Source: CAYJDG01 sp964368875 (lineage in GTDB: Bacteria > Pseudomonadota > Alphaproteobacteria > Micavibrionales > Micavibrionaceae). From it: a DNA stretch of 25,923 bases. This document shows, piece by piece, positions 7,407 through 14,525 of the stretch. Below the pieces are notes generated by a model that was not told the origin of the DNA, searched no databases, and saw only the letters and a list, made by a program, of their open reading frames with translations. Every line of letters begins with the position of its first letter. Position 1 is the first letter of the stretch. A program made the position numbers and the translations under genes. The stretch lies in NCBI GenBank assembly GCA_964368875.1, contig CAYJDG010000030.1:1-25923 (forward strand), read 5' to 3'.

Positions 7407-10400
7407 TTAGAGTTGGGGTGAAAACGCAGAGGGTAAAAGGGTACGAACCGTCTTGGCACTGAACATCCAGAAGATGAGCGGTGTGACGATCAGGTTCAGC
7501 AGAGTGCTGGTGAGTAGTCCGGAAAAGATCACGACGGCGACCGGATGGAGAATTTCCTTACCGGGCTGGTCTGCCGCCAAGATCAACGGGATCAAAGCCA
7601 TGAGTGCGGTCAAAGCGGTCATAAGCACTGGAACAAGACGTTCCTGTGAGCCTCGGTAGAGCATGTCGAGTGTAAAGGCTTCGCCTTCCTCCTTCATCAG
7701 ATGCAGGTAATGAGCAATCATCAGAATACCGTTCCGGGCTGCAATCCCGGTTAGGGTGATGAACCCGACCATCGTGGCGATGGAGAACACGCCGCCTGAG
7801 AGCCAGACCCCGATCACCGCACCGATAAACGCAAGTGGAATACCAAGCATGATCTGAAGAGCTAGATTTGCGCTCTTGAAATAGCTGTAAAGGACGAGGA
7901 ACATCCCGATCAATGAAACGATGCCAAGGATAGAAATCATCTTTGCCGCAGACTCCTGTGCCTCGAACTGGCCGCCATAGACGATGTAATAGCCCTGCGG
8001 CAAATGAACCTTCGCGTCGATGCTTTTACGGATGTCATTGACTGCACTGACCAGATCGCGCCCGGCGACGTTCGCAGAGATCACGATCCGACGATGGACG
8101 TTCTCTCGGTTGATGATATTCGGTCCTTCGCCGGTCTCGATGTCAGTCACCAGTCCGAGCGGCGTAACCGTGCCGCGCACGTTATCCATCGGGATGCTGG
8201 AAATAGCCTCGATGCTGGAACGGCTGTCATCGTTGAGGCGAACCACTAAGTCCTGAATACGCTGGCCTTCGACAATCTGGCCTACAGTTTCACCCTGAAG
8301 GGCCAGTTCGCTCATATTGGCAATCTCCCCAGCCATCACGCCCTCAGCCGCAGCTTTGTCGCGGTTGATGCGGATATGGAGTTGCGGGGTCATGACCTGT
8401 TTTTCAACCTGTAAATCGACTACGCCCGGAACTTCAACCATCGCCAGCCGCACGTCTTCACCCAGATCGCGTATTTTGACCAGATCATTACCGAATACCT
8501 TGACGGCAATCTGGGCGCGAACACCCGATAGCAGATGGTCTATGCGGTGAGAAATGGGCTGGCCGATATTGACGACGATACCGGGTATGGTCGACAGCTT
8601 GACCCGGATGTCTTCCAGAATGACAGACTTGCTCCTGCCTTCATCTTTAAATTCTACCTCGATCTCGGAGGAATGGACACCTTCCGCATGATCGTCCTGT
8701 TCGGCACGGCCTGTGCGCCGTCCGGTCAGGGCGACTTCTGGAACCTGCATGATCAGATTTTCGGCCAGTGTCCCGATACGATCAGACTCTGCCAGCGATG
8801 TACCGGGAGCTGAGAGCAGGTTGATCGTTGCGCTACCTTCATTGAACTGCGGTAGGAACTCCTTGCCGAAGGTCAGCATCAGACCGCCAGATGCAACGAA
8901 TGCCATCATACAGGCCCCAAGCACTAGCCAGCGCATCTTCAAGGCTCCTGATAAGAAGAATTTTTGAGTAGCCTTCAGGTTCCTGACCAGCCAGCCATCC
9001 CCATGCTCGCCAAGGTTCTTCATCCGGGGAAGCAGGTAAGAACACAACGCTGGGGTCAGCATGACGGCAACCAGCAGGGAGGCGAAGATCGACACGATGT
9101 AGGCGATACCCAGCGGCATGAATATCTTGCCCTCTATACCGCCCATCGCAAACAAAGGCACGAAGACCAGAACGACTATGATCGTGGCAAAGACGATAGA
9201 GCTTCTGACCTCGACCGAAGCATCGCGTATCACATCAGAAACCGGGCGGGGGTTGGCACTCTTGCGGTTCTCCCCAAGACGGCGATAGACGTTTTCAACC
9301 CCGACAATGGCATCATCGACCAGTTCACCGACCGCAACCGCCAGCCCACCCAGCGTCATCGTATTGATAGATAGGCCGAAGAGCTTGAAGACTAGCACCG
9401 TGACAATCAGGGACAGTGGAATGGCAGTCAGGGTGATAAAGGTTGTCCTGAAGTTCATCAGAAAAGCGAATAAAACAATTACGACAAGAATGGACCCATC
9501 ACGCAGAGCCTCTTCGACGTTTGCGATAGCCCGTTCAATAAAGATGGCTTGAGAAAATATGTCCTGATGCAGGGTCACGCCCTGCGGTAAGGTCTTTTGA
9601 AAAGTTTTCAGCTCTTCTTCGATCTGCCGGGTCAGTGTGACGGTATCGGCTCCGGGCTGTTTCTGGATCGAGAGGATAACCCCCGGTTTGCCGCCGATCC
9701 CCGCATCACCCCGTTTACCAAGATTGCCACCTATTTTGACTTCGCCGACATCAGAGATGGTTAGTGCAGGCGCATCAGGCGCAACAGTCTTTGGCAGGAC
9801 GGATTTAGCGATGTCTTCGAGTTTTGTGACCCGGCCTACGTTGCGGATCAGTCGCTCTTTGTAACTATCAAACAGGAACCCGCCTGTGGAATTGATATTG
9901 GCGTTCTCCAGCGCAGCCTTGACCTCCTCAAATGTTACCCCGTGATAGATCATTTTTTCGGGATCAAGCAGCACCTGATACTGTTTAGCATCACCGCCGA
10001 TGACAGTAATCTGGGCAAGGCCGGGAATAGAAAGCAACCGTGGTCGGATGTCCCAATCCGCAATCGAGCGCAGCTCCATCGGATCGACCTTAGGCGTATC
10101 CGAGGTCAGGCCGACCAGCATAATCTCCCCCATGATCGAGGAGATAGGGCCGAGCACAGGCTGAACACCCTGCGGCAGAACTTCGCGGGTTTGTTGCAGT
10201 TTTTCAGAGATGATCTGGCGGGCTTTAAAGACATCCATCGACCAGTCAAACTCAACCCAGACGATAGAAAGGCCGATAGAGGACGCAGACCGTACCCGTG
10301 TCACTCCGCTAGCGCCGTTCATGGCCGTTTCAATCGGCAGTGTCACCAGTGTCTCAACTTCTTCAGGGGCAAGCCCATTCGCCTCACTGAAAATCGTAAC

Positions 10401-10538
10401 CGTCGGGCGGTTCAGGTCAGGAAAGACATCGACTGGCAGCTTGTTCAGCGTCATCAGGCCGTAAGCCACGAGCACGACGGCCATGACGATGACAAACAGC
10501 CTGTTTTTCAAGGAGAAGCCGATGAGTTTATCAAACAT
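7407..10538 (-). CDS. heavy-metal RND efflux pump, CzcA/CusA family
   Basis: 1043-residue inner membrane proton/metal antiporter, the energised subunit of a tripartite pump. The N-terminus has the standard first TM helix followed by LPVDVFPDLNRPTV; large periplasmic loops include the duplicated porter domains. The TM4 signature is AVGELVDDAIVGVENV near residue 405; the acidic pair there is expected to carry protons. Length is normal for HME-RND proteins. The TM4 motif differs from the classical CzcA DGAVV form and is somewhat nearer CusA, so the substrate (divalent Zn/Cd/Co or monovalent Cu/Ag) is left open. Its ATG lies 3 bp after the adaptor stop codon, indicating translational coupling. 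No outer membrane factor is encoded in this operon; the nearest candidate is czcC at 1-1139. Confidence 0.92.
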   Translation of the reverse strand: MFDKLIGFSLKNRLFVIVMAVVLVAYGLMTLNKLPVDVFPDLNRPTVTIFSEANGLAPEEVETLVTLPIETAMNGASGVTRVRSASSIGLSIVWVEFDWSMDVFKARQIISEKLQQTREVLPQGVQPVLGPISSIMGEIMLVGLTSDTPKVDPMELRSIADWDIRPRLLSIPGLAQITVIGGDAKQYQVLLDPEKMIYHGVTFEEVKAALENANINSTGGFLFDSYKERLIRNVGRVTKLEDIAKSVLPKTVAPDAPALTISDVGEVKIGGNLGKRGDAGIGGKPGVILSIQKQPGADTVTLTRQIEEELKTFQKTLPQGVTLHQDIFSQAIFIERAIANVEEALRDGSILVVIVLFAFLMNFRTTFITLTAIPLSLIVTVLVFKLFGLSINTMTLGGLAVAVGELVDDAIVGVENVYRRLGENRKSANPRPVSDVIRDASVEVRSSIVFATIIVVLVFVPLFAMGGIEGKIFMPLGIAYIVSIFASLLVAVMLTPALCSYLLPRMKNLGEHGDGWLVRNLKATQKFFLSGALKMRWLVLGACMMAFVASGGLMLTFGKEFLPQFNEGSATINLLSAPGTSLAESDRIGTLAENLIMQVPEVALTGRRTGRAEQDDHAEGVHSSEIEVEFKDEGRSKSVILEDIRVKLSTIPGIVVNIGQPISHRIDHLLSGVRAQIAVKVFGNDLVKIRDLGEDVRLAMVEVPGVVDLQVEKQVMTPQLHIRINRDKAAAEGVMAGEIANMSELALQGETVGQIVEGQRIQDLVVRLNDDSRSSIEAISSIPMDNVRGTVTPLGLVTDIETGEGPNIINRENVHRRIVISANVAGRDLVSAVNDIRKSIDAKVHLPQGYYIVYGGQFEAQESAAKMISILGIVSLIGMFLVLYSYFKSANLALQIMLGIPLAFIGAVIGVWLSGGVFSIATMVGFITLTGIAARNGILMIAHYLHLMKEEGEAFTLDMLYRGSQERLVPVLMTALTALMALIPLILAADQPGKEILHPVAVVIFSGLLTSTLLNLIVTPLIFWMFSAKTVRTLLPSAFSPQL

Positions 10539-10541
10539 CGT

Positions 10542-11492
10542 CTATTTCCCCACTGACTGGGTTACCGCAGGTTTGGCAACTGGCTTCAGATACTGAATTT
10601 GATAGTTCCCTTGAACGACGACGTCTTCTTCAGGCAACACACCGCTCATAATCTCGATATTGGCACCAGACTTGCGCCCGGTTTGTACCTCGCGGCGTTC
10701 AAACTTATTCCCTTCACGGACAAATACAAAAGAGAAACCGTTGTTTTCAAGGACAGCAGCTACCGGAACCACGATGGTGGGCGTATCGCCGCTACCTGTT
10801 TCTATATTCAGCGTTCCCCGCAGATTAGGGCGCAAAGCTCCGTCCGCGTTATCGAAGACAGCATAGGCGTGAAGAGTACGGCTATCCGCTTGTGGGCCAG
10901 CATCGACGCGCTCTAGCGTTCCTGTAAATACCCGGTCCGGGTAAATGCCTATCCGGGCCGTAGCTTTTTGTCCCGGCTTGATGCGGGATAAGGCTGGAGT
11001 TTCATAGAGTGCGCCTTTTAGCAGCATCCGGCTATCGTCGCCGATTTCAAGCATGATTGTCTGGTAGGAGACGGGCTGGCCCAGAACCATATTCTGTTGA
11101 ATGACAGTGCCTGAAATTGGCGCTTTAAATGAAATCTGCATCGTGCCAAAGGCAATCGGTTCGACGGTGATTAAATCCTGGCCCTTGATTACTTTCTGTC
11201 CGGCCTTCACTTTAATGTCACGCACCAGCCCATCAAAACGGGTTGTTATATAGGCTTGCTGCTCAGGAATAAGCGTGAGTATTGCTGGCATTGAAATAGT
11301 TTCTGCCATCGGTTGCAGCACAACCGGAACAGTTTTAACTCCAAGGTTAGCGATACTCTCCTTGCTGAGTTCTACCGGGGCATTTGTCGTGCCTGCGCTG
11401 CCTGTTAAGGCGCTGGTGTCATCATGCCCCTCATGCGCCAGAGCAGGAGCAATTGTAAGCAATAGAAATAGGCAGATGAATGTAATCTTCAT
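10542..11492 (-). CDS. RND periplasmic adaptor, CzcB/CusB-like (HlyD family)
   Basis: Membrane fusion protein linking the RND pump to an outer membrane channel. I place the start at the ATG at 11492 (MKITFICLFLLLTIAPALAH), preceded by GGAGA; an upstream ATG at 11534 in the same frame would add residues ahead of the signal peptide. The 316-residue product has a signal peptide, a short His/Asp stretch (HEGHDD), the barrel-sandwich text ITTRFDGLVRDIKVKAGQKV, the second lipoyl half APISGTVIQQNMVLGQPV, and beta-barrel and membrane-proximal domains ending near QIQYLKPV. It is shorter than CzcB and CusB. It directly precedes the pump gene. Confidence 0.9.
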   Translation of the reverse strand: MKITFICLFLLLTIAPALAHEGHDDTSALTGSAGTTNAPVELSKESIANLGVKTVPVVLQPMAETISMPAILTLIPEQQAYITTRFDGLVRDIKVKAGQKVIKGQDLITVEPIAFGTMQISFKAPISGTVIQQNMVLGQPVSYQTIMLEIGDDSRMLLKGALYETPALSRIKPGQKATARIGIYPDRVFTGTLERVDAGPQADSRTLHAYAVFDNADGALRPNLRGTLNIETGSGDTPTIVVPVAAVLENNGFSFVFVREGNKFERREVQTGRKSGANIEIMSGVLPEEDVVVQGNYQIQYLKPVAKPAVTQSVGK

Positions 11493-11576
11493 AAAAATCT
11501 CCGCGTGATGGATTGGCGGGATCGCAGCGGTCAAGGCGCAGTGCGGCCTTGGCTGAAGCGATCAACCGTTCAAAGA

Positions 11577-11960
11577 TCAGGCGGAAAGTCGAGGGGGACG
11601 GAACTGGTGGTCTGGATCAGACGGGAGCAGCGCATCTGACTGAGACGGGTTGTAGGCATCCTTTAAACTACGCGGATAACCAAGGTCAAAGCTTAAAGGC
11701 AAAGCAGCAGCACTGACGCAGCAGGACATAAACTTTCCGGAACAGCATCCGCCATTGCAAGGGGCTTCGTTCTTAATATCTTTGGCTGTCACGGATATAG
11801 CCGCATCCTTATAAGCTACGTCCTGATGGTCAGAAACAGATGCCGAAGTGCGGGGCTGTGCTGTGCCATGTGACTGACCGCCATGTGCCTGAGCCTGTCC
11901 GGGTGTCATAAAGACACCCAGAAACAGCAAGGTCAGGCAGGCGGCTAAAGCGCGTTTCAT
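11577..11960 (-). CDS. small secreted Cys-rich metal protein, CzcI/CopL-like
   Basis: 127-residue exported protein, first gene of the second RND operon, 84 bp ahead of the adaptor start. Signal peptide MKRALAACLTLLFLGVF to about GQAQA, then a His-containing stretch and a Cys cluster (PCNGGCCSGKFMSCCVSA), and a C-terminal FRPPRLSA. It is a distant paralog of the product of 1241-1576 (same SCCVS motif, same RPPR end, same operon position). CzcI- or CopL-type function (periplasmic metal binding that modulates the efflux operon) is inferred. A CAAGGC / GCCTTG hairpin (11532-11551) lies between it and the adaptor gene. Confidence 0.7.
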   Translation of the reverse strand: MKRALAACLTLLFLGVFMTPGQAQAHGGQSHGTAQPRTSASVSDHQDVAYKDAAISVTAKDIKNEAPCNGGCCSGKFMSCCVSAAALPLSFDLGYPRSLKDAYNPSQSDALLPSDPDHQFRPPRLSA

Positions 11961-12030
11961 AGGCAGCAGAATATCCCAGATTGAGTATAAAGCAATCGTT
12001 TGAGTCTATTCGAGGATAGGCTTGATTAGG

Positions 12031-12474
12031 TTACAGGGTTTTGAATTTCATAATCAGATATAAAAGAACAAGGTAACGCCCTGTTTTGCTCAGTGAGACC
12101 AAAAGTAAGAAGAGCAGGAACTTTGTTCGCATCACGCCTGCTGCGACCGTGATTGGATCGCCTATCAATGGAACCCATGCCAGCAATAACGACCATACTC
12201 CATATCGCTTATAATAAGTCTCGGCCTGAATGAGGGTCTTAGGGCTGACCGGGAACCATTTCTTATCTTTCAATCTTTCGATTGAGCGACCAAGTCCCCA
12301 GTTGACGCATGATCCGGCGATATTGCCGATGCTGGCGATGGTGATGAGAAGCCATGGCCATAAGTCGGTTGTGAGCAATAAGGCAGAAAGCAAGGCTTCA
12401 GATTGTAAAGGCAGGATCGTTGCCGCGATGAAGGCGGTAAAGAAAAGTCCTGAATATGCGGTCAGGTCGCTCAT
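12031..12474 (-). CDS. YqaA/DedA-like small membrane protein
   Basis: 147-residue membrane protein with the short VTT/SNARE-associated fold of the YqaA family: LPLQSEALL near the N-terminus, GNIAGSCVNWGLGR in the first half, then a cytosolic loop and WVPLIGDPITVAAGVMR followed by a C-terminal TM segment. It starts 1 bp after the rcnA stop, so it is translated as part of the rcnRA operon. YqaA-like genes recur beside metal efflux genes, but their exact job (lipid scrambling or transport-like activity in the wider family) is not established for this branch. Confidence 0.8.
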   Translation of the reverse strand: MSDLTAYSGLFFTAFIAATILPLQSEALLSALLLTTDLWPWLLITIASIGNIAGSCVNWGLGRSIERLKDKKWFPVSPKTLIQAETYYKRYGVWSLLLAWVPLIGDPITVAAGVMRTKFLLFLLLVSLSKTGRYLVLLYLIMKFKTL

Positions 12475-12475
12475 C

Positions 12476-13570
12476 TTAATGCAGGAGAGTCATCACGCCA
12501 TGATAACCGATATAAAGGCCGATCAGGATAATTAGCACACTTGAAAAATATGGCGCACGGCGGGCGAATGTCCCGAAGCCTGACCATCTGCCGGACGCAT
12601 ACTTAACGCTGAGAGCCGCCAGCACTCCTGACACGACCATAGTAACTGCGAGACCGATGCTAAAGCACAGCACCAGTGTCGCGCCCAAGGCGATCTTTTT
12701 CAGTTGCAGGCAAAGCAGCAGGACGGTTATCGCTGCAGGGCAAGGAATAAGACCGCCCGTTAAACCGAACACGATGATCTGTCCTGTCGTCACGTTTCGG
12801 TTGGCAAAGCGTTTTTGAATATCGCTGGCGTGGGCGCGTTCATGCGCGTCCTGATACTCACCATACCCGACGCTCAAGCCGTCATGGGCATGGCCGTGCT
12901 CGGTAAAGGCGATGTCATAGTCATGGCTATGGCTGCCATGCACCATGCTAAGGCGGGCTGTAAATTCATGGGGTTCAGGGATCATTTGATCTGACTCCAG
13001 ATATACGCCTTTATGAACCAGCGCAAAAACCTGTGTGGTTCCATCTGGGCGGGTGGTTTCAATGCTGCAGGTTTCATGGGGCGATGGAGTAACTGGACGG
13101 CCTTGTTTTTCAAAGGCAAGCCGGAACCGAGGCGGCACGCCGTCTTCCTCGACGCTCAAGACCGCGATCAGGCCGTGGCCCGTGTCGACACGGTGTGTCT
13201 CATCATGATGGTGGTCGGCTCTCCGGCCTTCCCGGACTGCCCGCGCCAGCATCCACAGGGCCACGCCGATAATCAGGACTGCCGAAACAATCTGAAAATA
13301 TGGCTCAGAGGTCTCGGCACTCCAGTTCTGACCGAGATAGAGGCCGCCCATCGCGATCAACCACACAATCAGCGTGTGCGAGAGCGTAGCGGCCAGCCCC
13401 AGCATAACGGCTTGAGCAATCGTGCCGCGAATGGCGACAATAAACGCCGCCATCATGGTTTTAGAATGTCCAGGCTCGAGGCCGTGCAGAGCGCCGAGTA
13501 AAATCGCGCTCGGGATAAACAGCCACGGGTTCATCGTGCCTTGCCGCATCATTTCGGTAAAATCGAGCAT
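12476..13570 (-). CDS. rcnA: nickel/cobalt efflux protein RcnA with a soluble insert
   Basis: 364-residue inner membrane Ni2+/Co2+ exporter. The sequence follows E. coli RcnA closely: IPSAILLGALHGLEPGHSK (19-37), VMLGLAATLSHT, GEYQDAHERAHASDI (237-251), GLTGGLIPCPAAITVLL (269-285) and RRAPYFSS. The long poly-His loop of E. coli RcnA is shorter here (HHHDETH) and is followed by an extra soluble domain, residues 131-225, absent from E. coli RcnA and shared with the 2185-3222 protein. The start at 13570 is chosen because it matches the RcnA N-terminus and is preceded by GGAG at 7-bp spacing; the same frame stays open upstream through the repressor gene, but that extension is spurious. It lies 13 bp downstream of the repressor gene. 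Confidence 0.93.
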   Translation of the reverse strand: MLDFTEMMRQGTMNPWLFIPSAILLGALHGLEPGHSKTMMAAFIVAIRGTIAQAVMLGLAATLSHTLIVWLIAMGGLYLGQNWSAETSEPYFQIVSAVLIIGVALWMLARAVREGRRADHHHDETHRVDTGHGLIAVLSVEEDGVPPRFRLAFEKQGRPVTPSPHETCSIETTRPDGTTQVFALVHKGVYLESDQMIPEPHEFTARLSMVHGSHSHDYDIAFTEHGHAHDGLSVGYGEYQDAHERAHASDIQKRFANRNVTTGQIIVFGLTGGLIPCPAAITVLLLCLQLKKIALGATLVLCFSIGLAVTMVVSGVLAALSVKYASGRWSGFGTFARRAPYFSSVLIILIGLYIGYHGVMTLLH

Positions 13571-13583
13571 GGTTAATCTCCGG

Positions 13584-13853
13584 CTATAGATATTTGGTAA
13601 TGTCTTTGAATTCCTGAATAGCCTCTTTCGCGGCGCGAGAACCTTTCTCGACCGTATGCTCAAGGCAGTGGTCGATATGATCGCGTACGAAAGTTTCCTT
13701 GGCGCTGCGGATTGCCTTCTCGACAGCATGGAGCTGCTGCGCGACCTCAAGACACGGACGTTCCGCCTCCAGCATTTTGAGAACACTCTGCAAGTGGCCG
13801 TCGGCCCGTTTCAGGCGTTTGATAATGTCAGGGTGAGAAGTATGAACTGTCAT
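13584..13853 (-). CDS. RcnR/DmeR-like repressor (CsoR family)
   Basis: 89-residue all-helical DNA-binding repressor, first gene of the nickel/cobalt operon, so probably a Ni/Co sensor that represses itself and rcnA. Residues Cys34, His59 and Cys63 have the same spacing (25 and 4) as the Cys-His-Cys set of CsoR; His4 and His7 near the N-terminus resemble the extra N-terminal His used by Ni/Co sensors. The text SHPDIIKRLKRADGHL and ARRDH-type HIDHCLEH recall DmeR/FrmR-type proteins, so formaldehyde sensing is possible by family alone, but the adjacent rcnA argues for metal. A G6-centred dyad operator overlaps its promoter. Confidence 0.85.
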   Translation of the reverse strand: MTVHTSHPDIIKRLKRADGHLQSVLKMLEAERPCLEVAQQLHAVEKAIRSAKETFVRDHIDHCLEHTVEKGSRAAKEAIQEFKDITKYL

Positions 13854-13860
13854 AGGGTAG

Positions 13861-13889
13861 GTTATATCCTAGGGGGGAGGATATGAAAA
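13861..13889 (-). promoter_or_regulatory. RcnR-type operator overlapping the rcnR-rcnA promoter
   Basis: Inverted repeat ATATCCT / AGGATAT (13864-13870 and 13878-13884) flanks AGGGGGG. A G-tract inside a short dyad is the known layout of RcnR-class operators. On the minus strand TTTTCA (complement of 13884-13889) and TATAAC (complement of 13861-13866) are 17 bp apart, so the dyad fills the promoter spacer. The -10 box ends 7 nt from the ATG, implying a leaderless or nearly leaderless mRNA. Confidence 0.75.
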
Positions 13890-13917
13890 GTAGTTTTAGC
13901 AATAGCTAGGACTGGGA

Positions 13918-13970
13918 TTGCTTCTAGATTTTTAAAGCCTATATACCCCTATAGGGTATATTAAGGAGAG
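13918..13970 (+). promoter_or_regulatory. CsoR operator and promoter of the copper operon, with strong RBS
   Basis: ATATACCC / GGGTATAT (13941-13948 and 13954-13961, 5-bp centre) is a perfect dyad of the CsoR kind (TACCC...GGGTA). A plausible promoter is TTGCTT (13918-13923) with TATACC (13942-13947) at 18 bp, so the dyad covers the -10 box. AAGGAGAG (13963-13970) is a good ribosome binding site for csoR. Confidence 0.8.
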
Positions 13971-13974
13971 GCAC

Positions 13975-14259
13975 ATGGTTTTAGATAAGCACCCCTCGCA
14001 CAAGGCTGAAATCCAGCGTTTGAACCGCATCGCCGGGCAGGTCGAAGGTGTCAAAAAGATGATTGAGGATCAAAGGTACTGTCCTGACATCCTCATCCAG
14101 CTCCGGGCAATCCGTTCAGCCGTGAAAGGTATGGAAGCCGAGGTCTTGCGCCGTCACCTTACGTCTTGTGTGACGACCGCCTTAAGAGATGGCGATGACT
14201 CTAGCCGGGCACGCTCAATTGATGAAGTGACCCAGCTTTTTTCCAAGTTTGATGAGTAA
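13975..14259 (+). CDS. csoR: copper-sensing repressor CsoR
   Basis: 94-residue CsoR-family repressor. Cys36, His61 and Cys65 occupy exactly the Cu(I) ligand positions of M. tuberculosis CsoR. Helix text RLNRIAGQVEGVKKMIEDQRYC is typical. It heads a plus-strand operon with a DUF2933 protein and a copper ATPase, and its own promoter carries a CsoR-type dyad. Cu(I) binding would release the operator and switch on copper export. It is divergent from the RcnR-like gene of the same family, with the two operators 57 bp apart. Confidence 0.92.
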   Translation: MVLDKHPSHKAEIQRLNRIAGQVEGVKKMIEDQRYCPDILIQLRAIRSAVKGMEAEVLRRHLTSCVTTALRDGDDSSRARSIDEVTQLFSKFDE

Positions 14260-14294
14260 GTCCGATAGTCAGAAAATACTTTAAGGAGAACGTC

Positions 14295-14525
14295 ATGGAT
14301 CATACAGAAAATTGTCAACCTCAAGGGATCGTAAAATGGTTTCTGTCATGGCGCGGGGTTGCGCTGACGATAGTTCTAGCTGCTATTAGTTACTATCTTT
14401 TTACAATGCATCTTCAGCATCTGGCGATAGCTTTGCCATACTTGATCCTGCTCGCCTGCCCACTGATGCACATCTTCGGGCATGGGAGTCATAAACATGG
14501 AAAAAAAGATAACAAAAATGAATAG
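14295..14525 (+). CDS. DUF2933 small membrane protein of the copper operon
   Basis: 76-residue protein with two TM segments (about residues 20-37 and 42-58), the family text LPYLILLACPLMHIFGHGSHKHG, and a His/Lys tail. DUF2933 proteins commonly lie beside copper ATPase and copper-resistance genes; their function is not known. The CPLMH and HGSHKHG residues could bind copper. An AAGGAG site precedes the ATG. Its 3' end overlaps the start of the ATPase gene, so the two are translationally coupled. Confidence 0.8.
   Translation: MDHTENCQPQGIVKWFLSWRGVALTIVLAAISYYLFTMHLQHLAIALPYLILLACPLMHIFGHGSHKHGKKDNKNE

Noticed and set aside
9942..10556. 204-codon plus-strand ORF inside the RND pump gene
   Set aside because: Antisense to a full-length CzcA/CusA gene; its translation is rich in Arg, His and Gln with no recognisable domain.
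11975..12010. Possible second MerR-type dyad upstream of the RND operon (CTAT...ATAG)
   Set aside because: Arms are only 4 bp and no -35/-10 pair with a 19-20 bp spacer fits around it.
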